From Neobacillus sp. PS3-12 (GTDB lineage: Bacteria; Bacillota; Bacilli; Bacillales; Cytobacillaceae), in contig NZ_CP133268.1 of NCBI RefSeq assembly GCF_030915385.1, positions 1,116,001-1,180,000 on the forward strand: a stretch of 64,000 nucleotides of DNA, read 5' to 3'. Below are positions 1-8,299 of this stretch, in pieces. The position numbers were made by a program, and so were the translations under genes. The notes below the pieces were generated by a model. It was not told the DNA's origin and ran no database searches. It saw only the letters and a list, made by a program, of their open reading frames with translations. The number at the start of each line of letters is the position of its first letter. The stretch's first letter is position 1.

Positions 1-26
1 CGATTGTAATTTCAGGGTTGAGCCTT

Positions 27-233
27 CTATCTAAATCGGCCTAAGAAATGGAATATGACCGATAGAATGATGCTGATCACAATACATGTAACGACAGGAA
101 AATAAAAGGTTGCATTTCCTTTTTTGATCATGATATCTCCTGGAAGTTTACCAAAATGTAAAAATGGCATTAAAAGGCCAATGATAAAAATGATGGCACC
201 AATAATCATCAGCGTCTTCGATAATCCTGTCAC
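27..233 (-). CDS. DUF2905 small membrane protein
   Basis: A 68-residue protein with two predicted membrane segments (about residues 8-25 and 44-64) separated by a short loop containing GKLPGDI, the layout of the DUF2905 family of small membrane proteins found beside ruvB in bacilli. No function is known to me. The start is a GTG whose last bases form a GTGA overlap with the ruvB stop, and GGAGGTG lies just upstream inside ruvB, so the two genes are translationally coupled. Confidence 0.8.
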   Translation of the reverse strand: MTGLSKTLMIIGAIIFIIGLLMPFLHFGKLPGDIMIKKGNATFYFPVVTCIVISIILSVIFHFLGRFR

Positions 234-1231
234 TCTGATGGCACCTCCATTTTGAAATGCTCATAGACTAACCTCGTAACCACTCTTCCCCTTGGTGTTC
301 TCTGGAGAAATCCAATTTGGAGCAAATATGGCTCATAAACATCCTCAATCGTTTCTCGTTCTTCCCCAATTGTTGCCGCAATCGTATCAAGACCAACAGG
401 ACCGCCGCGGAATTTTTCAATAATTCCCTTAAGAAGCTTATGGTCAATGTGGTCAAGACCCAGTCGGTCGACTTGAAGCCGTTCCAATGCCTCATTAGCT
501 AAGGAGAGATCAATAACCCCATTTCCTTTTACTTGAGCAAAGTCTCGGACTCTTCGGAGGAGCCGGTTGGCGATCCTTGGTGTTCCTCTTGATCTTCTCC
601 CGATTTCGGAGGCGGACTCTTCGCTTATTTCCGTTTCAAATAATTCAGCTGTACGCTTTACAATGCTTGTCAATTGATCTACTTTATAATACTCGAGTCT
701 CGCCAAAACTCCAAATCGATCACGGAGCGGAGCTGAAATGGCCCCTGCTCTTGTCGTAGCTCCAATTAACGTAAATGGAGGCAGATCAAGCCGTATCGAA
801 CGGGCACTTGGTCCCTTTCCGATCACAATATCCAGGCAAAAATCCTCCATTGCGGGATATAGTACCTCTTCAATGGATCTGGGCAGACGATGTATTTCGT
901 CAATAAATAAAACATCCCCTGGCTCGAGTGCAGTAAGGATTGCAGCTAAATCACCAGGTCTTTCGATCGCAGGTCCCGATGTTGTCCGAATATTTACCCC
1001 CATCTCATTCGCAATAATCGTCGCAAGCGTTGTTTTTCCTAATCCTGGCGGTCCATATAAAAGGACATGATCTAAAGCCTCTTGTCTAAGCTTGGCTGCT
1101 TCGATAAAGATTTCTAAATTTGCTTTTACCTTATCCTGGCCAATGTATTGCTTTAGATTTTGAGGACGAAGACTTTGCTCAAGACTCATTTCACTTGGAT
1201 CTGCTTGACTTGAAATAATTCTTTCTTCCAT
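230..1231 (-). CDS. ruvB: Holliday junction branch migration helicase RuvB
   Basis: AAA+ motor of the RuvAB complex, which drives branch migration of Holliday junctions during recombinational repair. The 333 residues are full length. Walker [10 protein letters not shown] is near residue 60 and the Walker B DEIH near 112, followed by the arginine-finger region GATTRAG and a C-terminal winged-helix domain ([11 protein letters not shown], then TPRGRVVT). The gene starts at ATG 1231 behind an AGGGTGATC ribosome-binding site and follows ruvA by 11 bases, so ruvA, ruvB and the DUF2905 gene form one operon. Confidence 0.97.
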   Translation of the reverse strand: MEERIISSQADPSEMSLEQSLRPQNLKQYIGQDKVKANLEIFIEAAKLRQEALDHVLLYGPPGLGKTTLATIIANEMGVNIRTTSGPAIERPGDLAAILTALEPGDVLFIDEIHRLPRSIEEVLYPAMEDFCLDIVIGKGPSARSIRLDLPPFTLIGATTRAGAISAPLRDRFGVLARLEYYKVDQLTSIVKRTAELFETEISEESASEIGRRSRGTPRIANRLLRRVRDFAQVKGNGVIDLSLANEALERLQVDRLGLDHIDHKLLKGIIEKFRGGPVGLDTIAATIGEERETIEDVYEPYLLQIGFLQRTPRGRVVTRLVYEHFKMEVPSE

Positions 1232-1242
1232 AGATGATCACC

Positions 1243-1851
1243 CTATTTTAAAAGCCTTTTAAGTGCATTTTTAATATATTGATCAGTCGATAAGTTTTCT
1301 TTTCTTAAATCCGGGGATATCTTCTTAATTTCCTTGTCTGAATACCCAAGTGCTTTTAATGCAAGAACTGCTTCTTCAAATGCCCCCGAACCTGCTGCTG
1401 CAGCAGCAACTTCCTCAACATTGAACAAGCTTGGAAAGAAGTCTGGAACAATATTTTGGAGCTTCCCTTTTAAATCGAGAATCATTTGTCTGGCTGTTTT
1501 TTTCCCAACTCCAGGGAATTTCACCAAAAAGCTTTCATCTTCCTGTTCAATTGCTTGAACAACTTGCCCGACTTCCCCGGAAGCAAGAATAGCTAGTGCC
1601 CCTTTTGGGCCAATGCCAGAAACACTTAATAATTTTGTAAACAGCCCTTTTTCTTCCCTCGTCTCAAAACCGTATAATGCAACGATGTCCTCTCGAACAT
1701 AATGATAGATATAAACGGTAACATGTTGTTTCATTTTTCCAGAATAAATAAATGGATTCGGTGTTGAAATTTGATATCCAAGCCCATTGTTCTCTACAAC
1801 AATGTACTCCGGACAAATAAACTCTACCGTTCCTTTAATAAACTCGTACAA
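1243..1851 (-). CDS. ruvA: Holliday junction DNA-binding protein RuvA
   Basis: RuvA tetramers bind the four-way junction and recruit RuvB. The 202 residues show an N-terminal OB-fold ([11 protein letters not shown]), tandem helix-hairpin-helix segments ([16 protein letters not shown] about 73-88 and [16 protein letters not shown] about 111-126), an alanine-rich linker near 150 and the C-terminal RuvB-binding domain ending in NALKRLLK. The start codon is TTG at 1851 with GGGGGAG eight bases upstream. No ATG fits the family's N-terminus better. Confidence 0.96.
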   Translation of the reverse strand: MYEFIKGTVEFICPEYIVVENNGLGYQISTPNPFIYSGKMKQHVTVYIYHYVREDIVALYGFETREEKGLFTKLLSVSGIGPKGALAILASGEVGQVVQAIEQEDESFLVKFPGVGKKTARQMILDLKGKLQNIVPDFFPSLFNVEEVAAAAAGSGAFEEAVLALKALGYSDKEIKKISPDLRKENLSTDQYIKNALKRLLK

Positions 1852-1974
1852 TCGGTTTCTCTCCCCCAGCCACTACCATCCAGCTAAAACGCAGCATTTG
1901 GATGAGCGTTGCCATAATTCTTGAATTTAGGTCTCAATATTACATTCTATCATATTAATCCGTACATGATGAGT

Positions 1975-2055
1975 AATAAAGAAAACTCGCCGATTGGCAA
2001 GCCCGAAAGGGCGAAGACAGAGGCGTAGTTGCACCTATGCGACATAAGAAAGTTT
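1975..2055. other. Hairpin-rich intergenic element, possible structured RNA or dispersed repeat
   Basis: Within the 273-bp ruvA-bofC gap this stretch is clearly more GC-rich than its surroundings. On the plus strand it can form GCC-GATT-GGC, then GCCC-GAAA-GGGC (a GNRA tetraloop), then GCGTAG pairing with CTATGC through one G-U wobble. The wobble and tetraloop favour an RNA read from the plus strand, although both neighbouring genes are on the minus strand. No open reading frame lies here. I do not recognise a known riboswitch. Confidence 0.4.
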
Positions 2056-2098
2056 AAATTTAGGGGAAATTTATACTTTCTAATTAGCCAAGTAAAAA

Positions 2099-2126
2099 AA
2101 CCAGGCTGATTAACCTCAGTCTGGTT
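2099..2126 (-). terminator. Rho-independent terminator after bofC
   Basis: Read on the minus strand, AACCAG(A)CTGA and TCAG(C)CTGGTT form a stem that overlaps the bofC stop codon and is followed by a run of seven T. Confidence 0.85.
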
Positions 2127-2668
2127 TAGCTGCCATCAGTTGAATATGACTTAAATGTTTCTAATACCTTTACATAGCGATCCTTATTTTTAATCGGGAT
2201 TCCATTTAGCAGTTCTTTCTGTTTACTGCTCTCAAGTTTTCCGACATCTATTTGAAAAAAAGATTGAATAATTCTTGATTGATCTGGTTTTCCATTAAAT
2301 ATGGTTAATACACCCTTATCAGAAATACCGAAATAGCCGTTTGTTTTTAGCAACGGGGAAATATCATTAATTTGCTTGCTAAAAACGACTTCCGACTTAT
2401 CAATGTCTTTGAGCCTCCACTGATCGTATTTCGCCCAAAAGTTTTCGAGAGAAAAAATATTCTCTTGAACAATTTCCTCGCTGACTTCCCCATCAAGGTA
2501 GATTCTTTCAAGGACAATCTTCATTGCAAGAGGTTCTGACTTTTGGGTGTCCATTGCAGTGGCGGAGCCAACTATCATTATACCTGGTACCCTTCCTATA
2601 AGCATGAAGAGAATAACGGCAATTGCTGCTATGGTAGTTTGCATGAAAGCCGTCCGATTGAACCCCAT
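2126..2668 (-). CDS. bofC: BofC, forespore regulator of SpoIVB signalling
   Basis: BofC is made in the forespore and restrains the SpoIVB protease, which triggers pro-sigma-K processing. The protein has an N-terminal hydrophobic segment (about residues 8-28, signal or anchor) and then a conserved body including YLDGEVSEE, NFWAKYDQW, DISPLLKTNGYFGIS and QSFFQID, characteristic of BofC. The start chosen is ATG 2668, with GAGGTG eight bases upstream; a GTG three codons earlier overlaps that ribosome-binding site. SpoIVFA and SpoIVFB, the machinery it ultimately controls, are also in this window. Confidence 0.92.
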   Translation of the reverse strand: MGFNRTAFMQTTIAAIAVILFMLIGRVPGIMIVGSATAMDTQKSEPLAMKIVLERIYLDGEVSEEIVQENIFSLENFWAKYDQWRLKDIDKSEVVFSKQINDISPLLKTNGYFGISDKGVLTIFNGKPDQSRIIQSFFQIDVGKLESSKQKELLNGIPIKNKDRYVKVLETFKSYSTDGS

Positions 2669-2757
2669 GCTGATCACCTCTAATTCTAAAAAAATATATT
2701 CCTTGTTTCCGTTTATAGTTTAGCCACTTTTGCCCAGTCTATCCTTCCAAAAAATAA

Positions 2758-2785
2758 AAGTGGCGGCCCAATGGGTCGCCAACTT
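2758..2785 (-). terminator. Terminator after coxA
   Basis: On the minus strand AAGTTGGCGACCC and GGGCCGCCACTT form a strong stem followed by TTATTTTTT just beyond the coxA stop. Confidence 0.8.
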
Positions 2786-2789
2786 ACAT

Positions 2790-3455
2790 TCATTTCGTTC
2801 CAGCCCTAACCCCAGTTTGGTTATTTCGGTCACGGCTAAACGTTCCTTCATCTGTAATGACTGTTACTGCTCGATTATTGACATAAGGTTGTACTGCTTT
2901 TCGAATCGCTTTCTTTGTTGAAGCTGCTTTGTTTTTATCCTTTAAGTCAACAGAAATTAAAACAGATGAACCATAAACAACTGAACGCACATCTTGAACA
3001 TTCTTGACGTTTTTAACCTTTTGGCGGATTCGATCTGAAATCTGTCCAAGGTTTTGGGGATCTGTTGTCGTTCCAGTATTGTTTATATTCTGTGACAGAT
3101 GATCATGGTAATTGACATCACCTGTGCTAAAGCGATTGTCCTTCTTTAAAAATTGATCATTAGCAGCAAGCGGCACTGTTGGATTTGGAGGGTTTCCATT
3201 TTTATCTCGTGTTTGGAGCATGTTCTTCTTTTGGCTGTTGGATACCTGATCTTCATCACCAAGAGTATGGTCCATCATTTCCGTCAGCGGGCCATCATTA
3301 TCCGAATATAGGTTGTTGCCATAATTACTTTGGTGGTTCTCATTCGAATAATATCCGATCGGGCGTGTCATATCATTTCGGTTATTTCCAGCACAACCTG
3401 ATACTCCTAATAGGGAGAAGATTAAAATGGATGTGAACCAAACTTTTTTATTCAA
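2790..3455 (-). CDS. coxA: YhcN/YlaJ-family spore lipoprotein (CoxA-like)
   Basis: A 221-residue lipoprotein: signal peptide with lipobox VSGC (cysteine at about 21), then a polar low-complexity segment and a C-terminal YhcN/YlaJ domain (about 120-205; QISDRIRQKVKNVKNVQDVRSVVYGSSVLISVDL). Its position directly downstream of safA matches B. subtilis coxA, a spore cortex protein, and the family assignment is firm. Whether it has the same cortex role is inferred from synteny. The gene has its own terminator and a GAGGGGG ribosome-binding site. Confidence 0.85.
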   Translation of the reverse strand: MNKKVWFTSILIFSLLGVSGCAGNNRNDMTRPIGYYSNENHQSNYGNNLYSDNDGPLTEMMDHTLGDEDQVSNSQKKNMLQTRDKNGNPPNPTVPLAANDQFLKKDNRFSTGDVNYHDHLSQNINNTGTTTDPQNLGQISDRIRQKVKNVKNVQDVRSVVYGSSVLISVDLKDKNKAASTKKAIRKAVQPYVNNRAVTVITDEGTFSRDRNNQTGVRAGTK

Positions 3456-3560
3456 GTGAAAAACCCCCTCGCTATCACATCATTGAGCAAAAAAATTGCT
3501 CATTTTTAGAGTGTAGCAAGAAGGGGATTTCCATCCTGTCAAAAAGGACCAATCTCCATT

Positions 3561-4559
3561 TTACATTTTTGCAATCAAGATTTTTATTTCCTCAACAAAT
3601 TTTCTTCGTAAATGAAGCTGGTCTAAGGTTAAATCAATGACATAATCACTATAATAATGCTTTGTATATTTTTTCTCCCGCATAATTCTGTTCCATTCCC
3701 GAAAAATATCAGTAGGAAATGCTAATGCATATAAAAATGCTTTTTCCTGTGTATGCTCTCCTATTTGTTTATATTGTGAAAGCTTATCTATTGACCAATC
3801 AATGGAGGGAAGGATTCGATTAGCATATTGTAAATAATCGATACTTGACGGACCAATATGAATTAAATCAAAATCAATCAAATTCAACATCCCTGTTTCA
3901 TCTCTTAGGAAGTTATGATGGGCAACATCACCATGCAAGATGACAAAAGGCTTTTTGAAAAAAAAGTCTTCATTTTCTTTCATTCCATTTAAAGACCACT
4001 CGGCCCATCCAATTAATTCATTTACAGTTTGTTCATTTAAAAAATAGGTGATTTTTGAACAATATTTCTTAAAGGTTTTTAACCGTTCAGACCATTTTTC
4101 CAGCATATTGCTATACGGTAACAGTGTTTGGTATCTAGGTACACATGAAGCTGTTACATGATGAAATTCCTCCAACAGCTTAAGCCCTGCTTTACGATCT
4201 TTATTTGAATCAAAGGTAAAGGACTTATGATGGGGGGACAAATACTCTATGCAGCCAAAAGATTCTCCTTCAAAAAACAGTGGTTCCTTCGTAATATCTT
4301 GGAAATATTGATACGTTTTATTGAACCCCTCCTGATGTAGAGTCCTTGTAAATGTCTCTTGAAGCCTTAGTTTTTTATACTTAGAGTATCCTTTCACCAC
4401 ATATTTTTTCGTCATTGTTCTCACAAAATAAACAGAGTCCCGAATTTGCTCCATTTTTAGGATTGGTTCATGAAATTGTTGTTTGAAATAGGAAAGGAGA
4501 CGATTAAAATAATCATCCCCTCCACTCTTATTAATTCCCATTTTCATCGTATTCTTCAT
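3561..4559 (-). CDS. CotS-family spore coat kinase-like protein
   Basis: About 332 residues of the CotS/YutH/YsxE family, which resembles aminoglycoside phosphotransferases. Visible motifs are an N-lobe lysine in KKYVVKGYSKYKK, the catalytic-loop-like LHGDVAHHNFL (HGDxxxxN) and the metal-binding-loop-like NLIDFDLIHIG (DFD in place of DFG). Members are associated with the coat, and their kinase activity is uncertain. The reading frame overlaps the last codons of safA, so translational coupling is likely. The exact start is unclear, with ATG at 4559, 4547 and 4541 all lacking a good ribosome-binding site. B. subtilis has no gene here. A distant paralogue, ysxE, lies at 51.2-52.2 kb. Confidence 0.8.
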   Translation of the reverse strand: MKNTMKMGINKSGGDDYFNRLLSYFKQQFHEPILKMEQIRDSVYFVRTMTKKYVVKGYSKYKKLRLQETFTRTLHQEGFNKTYQYFQDITKEPLFFEGESFGCIEYLSPHHKSFTFDSNKDRKAGLKLLEEFHHVTASCVPRYQTLLPYSNMLEKWSERLKTFKKYCSKITYFLNEQTVNELIGWAEWSLNGMKENEDFFFKKPFVILHGDVAHHNFLRDETGMLNLIDFDLIHIGPSSIDYLQYANRILPSIDWSIDKLSQYKQIGEHTQEKAFLYALAFPTDIFREWNRIMREKKYTKHYYSDYVIDLTLDQLHLRRKFVEEIKILIAKM

Positions 4560-6198
4560 CGTCCCGCGGCATCCCATACGGTGCGCCACCCATCGGGCCC
4601 ATTCCATAGGGATTCATAAATGGAGGATGGGCAAACTGTGATGGTGCATTATATGGTGCCATGTAAACAGGAGGAGTTGTCGGGACAAAAGGTTGTGGTG
4701 CCGGGACAGGTGCACCGCATCCACAGTCGGCTAAACCGCCTGTTGAAACTGGTAAAGGGTTATGCTGGACTGGATACGGCTGCTGCATTCCATGCTTATA
4801 CATATCTGACGATTCATATTCTACATGTGGTGCATAGCCCATTTGCTGTGGATACCCATAAGTCATTTGTCCATATGGATTCATCATTGCAGGGTTTCCA
4901 TACCCAGGACCCATAGCAGGATTTCCATACCCAGGACCCATAGCAGGGTTTCCATACCCAGGATCCATAGCAGGATTTCCATATACATTTCGAGGAGGCT
5001 GTTGTACTGCAAATTCTCCTGGATAGCCTCCTTGCGGATAACCGGTTGGCGGTGTCATTGGATAGCCTGGGTAGCCCTCCTGCATTTGTGGGGAACCACC
5101 TCCTGGGTAGCCTTCCTGCATTTGCGGGTAACCACCTCCTGGGTAGCCTTCCTGCATTTGCGGGTGACCACCTCCTGGGTAGCCTTCCTGCATTTGCGGG
5201 TGACCACCACCCGGATAGCCTCCTTGCGGATAGCCTTGGTATCCTGGGTAGCCTCCTTGCATTTCCGCATACCCCGAATAAGCTCCTGGCACGTAGCCGT
5301 CAGTTACTGGAACTCCTTGAAATGGTGCAGCTGGATATCCTGGAGAAACTTGACCTCCAAATCCTGCACCCTGTGGCATATATCCAGGTTGAACAGGAAA
5401 ACCAGTTGGCGGTACAGGAGCCGTCATAGGTCCCGGATTCATCATTGGCATATTTGGCATAAAGGCTGAAGATGATTCATCTTCAAAATGGGTTGGCATA
5501 AAGCCGGCACCACCTACAGGCGGGGCAACCCCTGGTACAGGAGGAACCATTCCAGGATCCATCATCGGCATTGGACCTGCAGAAGGAAATGTCATTCCTC
5601 CCCCCATTGGAAAACCTAATGGCGGACAAAATCCTGGACCTGGCATTACAGGTGTTACTGGCACGCATTCAGGTTCACATATTGGTTGTTCCATTGGCGG
5701 GCATTCAATTGGCGCTTGAACAACAGGTGCCGGAGCTGGTGGCGGAACAACTGGAACTTCTTTTTTCGGAACTTCCTTCACCACTGGTTGTGGCGGTGGT
5801 TGGACAGTCATACTCTGCATATTCATCATATAATAATTATTTATGTCAATTTCGGGAATTACTGGAGTAGGCATTTTAGGAACGTAAGGCGCTTTAGGTG
5901 CTTCTTTGATTGGTGCTTCCTTAATTGGGGCTTGAACAATTGGCACTGGTTTTGGCTGCTCTTTAGCATACGGATGCTCAGCAATTGGCATTTCCTTTTT
6001 TATTCCTGGATTATGACTTGAATGCCCCTCTTTCTTTACGTGTCCGCCTGCTGTTGGGACTTTCACTTTCATTCCGGGCATAATCATATCAGGGTTGCTG
6101 AGCTGCGAATTCATCTTTTTCAGCTCTTCAAAATTCACGCCGTACTTCTTGGCGATCTTCCAAAGAGTATCCCCTTTCTGTACGATATGGATCTTCAC
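4531..6198 (-). CDS. safA: SafA, spore coat morphogenetic protein with LysM domain
   Basis: SafA organises the inner coat and binds the cortex through its LysM domain and SpoVID through its N-terminal region. The N-terminus KIHIVQKGDTLWKIAKKYGV is LysM (residues 2-46). The rest is rich in Pro, Gly, Met, Tyr and Gln, with four 12-residue repeats (core YPGGGHPQMQEG) and three 9-residue repeats (YGNPAMGPG). At about 555 residues it is much longer than the roughly 390-residue B. subtilis protein because of this expansion. GTG 6198 is the start: AGGAGG precedes it, and the longer open frame to 6228 lacks one. A sporulation promoter is expected upstream. Confidence 0.93.
   Translation of the reverse strand: MKIHIVQKGDTLWKIAKKYGVNFEELKKMNSQLSNPDMIMPGMKVKVPTAGGHVKKEGHSSHNPGIKKEMPIAEHPYAKEQPKPVPIVQAPIKEAPIKEAPKAPYVPKMPTPVIPEIDINNYYMMNMQSMTVQPPPQPVVKEVPKKEVPVVPPPAPAPVVQAPIECPPMEQPICEPECVPVTPVMPGPGFCPPLGFPMGGGMTFPSAGPMPMMDPGMVPPVPGVAPPVGGAGFMPTHFEDESSSAFMPNMPMMNPGPMTAPVPPTGFPVQPGYMPQGAGFGGQVSPGYPAAPFQGVPVTDGYVPGAYSGYAEMQGGYPGYQGYPQGGYPGGGHPQMQEGYPGGGHPQMQEGYPGGGYPQMQEGYPGGGSPQMQEGYPGYPMTPPTGYPQGGYPGEFAVQQPPRNVYGNPAMDPGYGNPAMGPGYGNPAMGPGYGNPAMMNPYGQMTYGYPQQMGYAPHVEYESSDMYKHGMQQPYPVQHNPLPVSTGGLADCGCGAPVPAPQPFVPTTPPVYMAPYNAPSQFAHPPFMNPYGMGPMGGAPYGMPRDDEEYDENGN
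4889..4983. repeat. 27-bp tandem repeat inside safA
   Basis: Three near-identical 27-bp units, beginning with TTTCCATACCCAGGA at 4895, 4922 and 4949, plus a partial fourth. They encode YGNPAMGPG on the minus strand. Confidence 0.9.
5067..5210. repeat. 36-bp tandem repeat inside safA
   Basis: Four units with an exact 36-bp period, CTGGGTAGCC recurring at 5067, 5103, 5139 and 5175. They encode a 12-residue motif with core GYPGGG(H/Y/S)PQMQE on the minus strand. The high identity suggests recent expansion. Confidence 0.92.
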
Positions 6199-6230
6199 TC
6201 TGTTTTCCCTCCTATGGCATAAGTCCATAT

Positions 6231-6238
6231 AGTGTATG
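6231..6238 (-). promoter_or_regulatory. Possible sporulation sigma factor -10 element for safA
   Basis: Minus-strand CATACACT lies about 33 bases before the safA start and fits the -10 of sigma-E type promoters (CATACANT). A -35 at the usual spacing is not convincing, so this is tentative. Confidence 0.3.
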
Positions 6239-6315
6239 TGAGAATGGGCAAAGTGCTAATATACTTCAAAAAAACTTATGCCTATATTTAGGAAATTATG
6301 ATTAGGGGCGAAAAA

Positions 6316-6344
6316 AAGATGGAGCAAAAAAACTGCTCCATCTT
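6316..6344 (-). terminator. Terminator of the nadBCA operon
   Basis: On the minus strand AAGATGGAGCA and TGCTCCATCTT form a perfect 11-bp stem followed by TTTTT, just past the nadA stop. Confidence 0.93.
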
Positions 6345-6350
6345 CATCTT

Positions 6351-7448
6351 CTATGCGTAATTCAACATTTTTTCCAAGGCAAAAATAGCTTTGCTTGCCG
6401 TCAGTTTGTCGACTTTGATGATATGCTTATCATCTTCTAAGGTATCTAAGCACCAGACCAAATGCGGCAAATCAATTCGGTTCATGGTCATGCAAGGACA
6501 CATATTTGGATTTAGTGAAATTATTTTTTTATCAGGATGATTTTCAATAATTCGATTCACGAGATTCATCTCGGTCCCTATTGCCCATTCGGAACCAAGT
6601 TCCGCACTTTCAATTGCTTTAAGAATATAGTTAGTCGACCCGGCCAAATCCGCTAATTCCACCACTTCACGGCAGCATTCCGGGTGAACAATGATTTTCA
6701 TATTTGGATATTGGTTTCTTGTATCAATGACATTCTGAACAGTAAAGTTTTCATGGACTGAGCAATGTCCTTTCCATAAAATAACTTTTATTTTTGCATA
6801 ATCACCATCATATTCAATGGTGTTATCAATTGGATTCCAAACTGCCATTTCATCTAAACCGATTCCAAGCGTAAAAGCTGTATTTCGGCCAAGATGTTGG
6901 TCAGGCAGGAATAAGATCCGTTCTTTCTGTTCGAATGCCCACTTCACCATCTTCTCGGCATTTGAACTTGTAACGGTTGCACCTCCATGTTTACCAACAA
7001 ATGCTTTGATGGCTGCAGTCGAATTTACATAGGTTAATGGCAGGATCGTATCACCAAATAGTTCCTGCAGCTTGTCCCAGGCTCTTCCGGTCTGATGAAT
7101 ATCGGCCATATCTGCCATTGAACAGCCAGCCCTCATATCGGGTAAGTAGACTTTCTGGCTTTCCGTTGTTAAAATATCCGCTGTTTCCGCCATAAAATGA
7201 ACACCGCAAAAGACGATAAATTCAGCTTCTTTATTGGCTGCAGATATTTGGGCCAATTGTAAGGAATCTCCTGTGGCATCGGCAAACTTGACCACTTCAT
7301 CTTTTTGATAATGATGGGCAGGTATAAATAATCGTGTTCCCCATTTTTCTTTTGCATCGATTACTTTTTGCTCTAATTCTTCTTTAGACATCGTTCTGTA
7401 TTTTTGCGGAATAACATTTGAATTCTTCAGTGCAGCTAAAATACTCAC
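6351..7448 (-). CDS. nadA: Quinolinate synthase A
   Basis: Condenses iminoaspartate from NadB with dihydroxyacetone phosphate to give quinolinate, using a [4Fe-4S] cluster. It has 365 residues. Candidate cluster ligands are Cys109 (RAGCSMADM), Cys229 (WKGHCS) and Cys319 (NMCPCM), each one residue off the positions known for B. subtilis NadA. The start is GTG 7448, one base after the nadC stop, with AAAGGGGAG as ribosome-binding site inside nadC. Last gene of nadBCA. Confidence 0.96.
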   Translation of the reverse strand: MSILAALKNSNVIPQKYRTMSKEELEQKVIDAKEKWGTRLFIPAHHYQKDEVVKFADATGDSLQLAQISAANKEAEFIVFCGVHFMAETADILTTESQKVYLPDMRAGCSMADMADIHQTGRAWDKLQELFGDTILPLTYVNSTAAIKAFVGKHGGATVTSSNAEKMVKWAFEQKERILFLPDQHLGRNTAFTLGIGLDEMAVWNPIDNTIEYDGDYAKIKVILWKGHCSVHENFTVQNVIDTRNQYPNMKIIVHPECCREVVELADLAGSTNYILKAIESAELGSEWAIGTEMNLVNRIIENHPDKKIISLNPNMCPCMTMNRIDLPHLVWCLDTLEDDKHIIKVDKLTASKAIFALEKMLNYA

Positions 7449-7449
7449 T

Positions 7450-8299
7450 TTATTTCTCCCCTTTGTCGATGAGCACCTTTACACTAATATCCAGTGCCTT
7501 ATATGAATGTGTTAATAAACCAAGTGAGATATAATCAACACCTGTATCACCGTAAGAAGCAAGATTACTTAACTGAATTCCTCCCGAAGCTTCTGTAATA
7601 ATTCCAGAAGGAACTAATTGAATGAATTCTTTAATTTCCTCAGGTGTCCGATTATCAAACATAATGACATCGGCCCCGGCATTGACTGCTTCAATGACTT
7701 GTTCCTCTGTTTCGACTTCGACTTCAATTTTGACCATATGCCCGGCCTTTTCACGGACAGCCTTCACTGCATTGTGAATCGATCCGGCAAATGAAATGTG
7801 GTTGTCCTTAATCATCACACCATCATATAATCCAAAGCGGTGGTTAAAACCGCCGCCTGGCACGAACTGCGAATTTTTCCAGCATGCGTAAGCCTGGAGT
7901 AGTCTTTCTTGTATCACATATTTTTGTATGTGCACTATTTAAGGTTTTTACTGCCTTATCCGTTAATGTCGCGATCCCGCTCATTCTTTGAACAAGGTTT
8001 AAAATGACTCTTTCCCCTTTTAATAGGTCTGCAATTTTTCCAGAGGCAGTTGCTAATCTCTGTCCAACTTCAATTGGTTCTCCTTCCTTTATCAATACCT
8101 CTGTTTTAATATCCGAATCAAACAGGCTAAAGCCGGTCTTAATAATGTCTTCTCCGCAGAAAATCCCTGTTTCTTTTGCAATAAAAACAATCTCCCCTTG
8201 TGTTCCATCTGTAAATAGCAGATCTGTTGTGATGTCCTGTTCGCCGATATCTTCAATAAAAAAACTGTTAAGCAGTGAAGATAGTTTGAATTTGTTCAT
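7450..8299 (-). pseudogene. nadC: Nicotinate-nucleotide pyrophosphorylase, interrupted by a +1 frameshift
   Basis: NadC converts quinolinate and PRPP to nicotinate mononucleotide. The upstream part (start ATG 8299, behind GAGGA) reads to CDTRKTTPGLRMLEKFAVRA and then runs into a stop at 7844. The downstream part, from about 7860, continues as GGGFNHRFGLYDGVMIKDNHI to the stop at 7450. Removing one C of the CC at 7859-7860 restores AVRAGGGFNHRFG, the normal family sequence, and gives 282 residues, a typical length. The rest shows no decay. Either this is a genuine recent lesion, which would block de novo NAD synthesis, or a one-base assembly error. It overlaps nadB by 32 bases. Confidence 0.9.

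Noticed and set aside
1975..2055. Possible c-di-GMP riboswitch because of GGCAA followed by a GAAA-capped hairpin
   Set aside because: The conserved second half of that riboswitch class is not present and no downstream gene on the plus strand is placed to be controlled.
3490..3520. TTGAGCAA/TTGCTCA inverted repeat upstream of coxA as a terminator
   Set aside because: The T run follows only on the plus strand, where there is no gene to terminate; on the minus strand it lacks a T run.
4825..5469. Long plus-strand open frame opposite safA (about 214 codons)
   Set aside because: It is a shadow of the tandem repeats; the product is a Trp/His-rich repetitive sequence without start signals, and the minus-strand safA explains the region.
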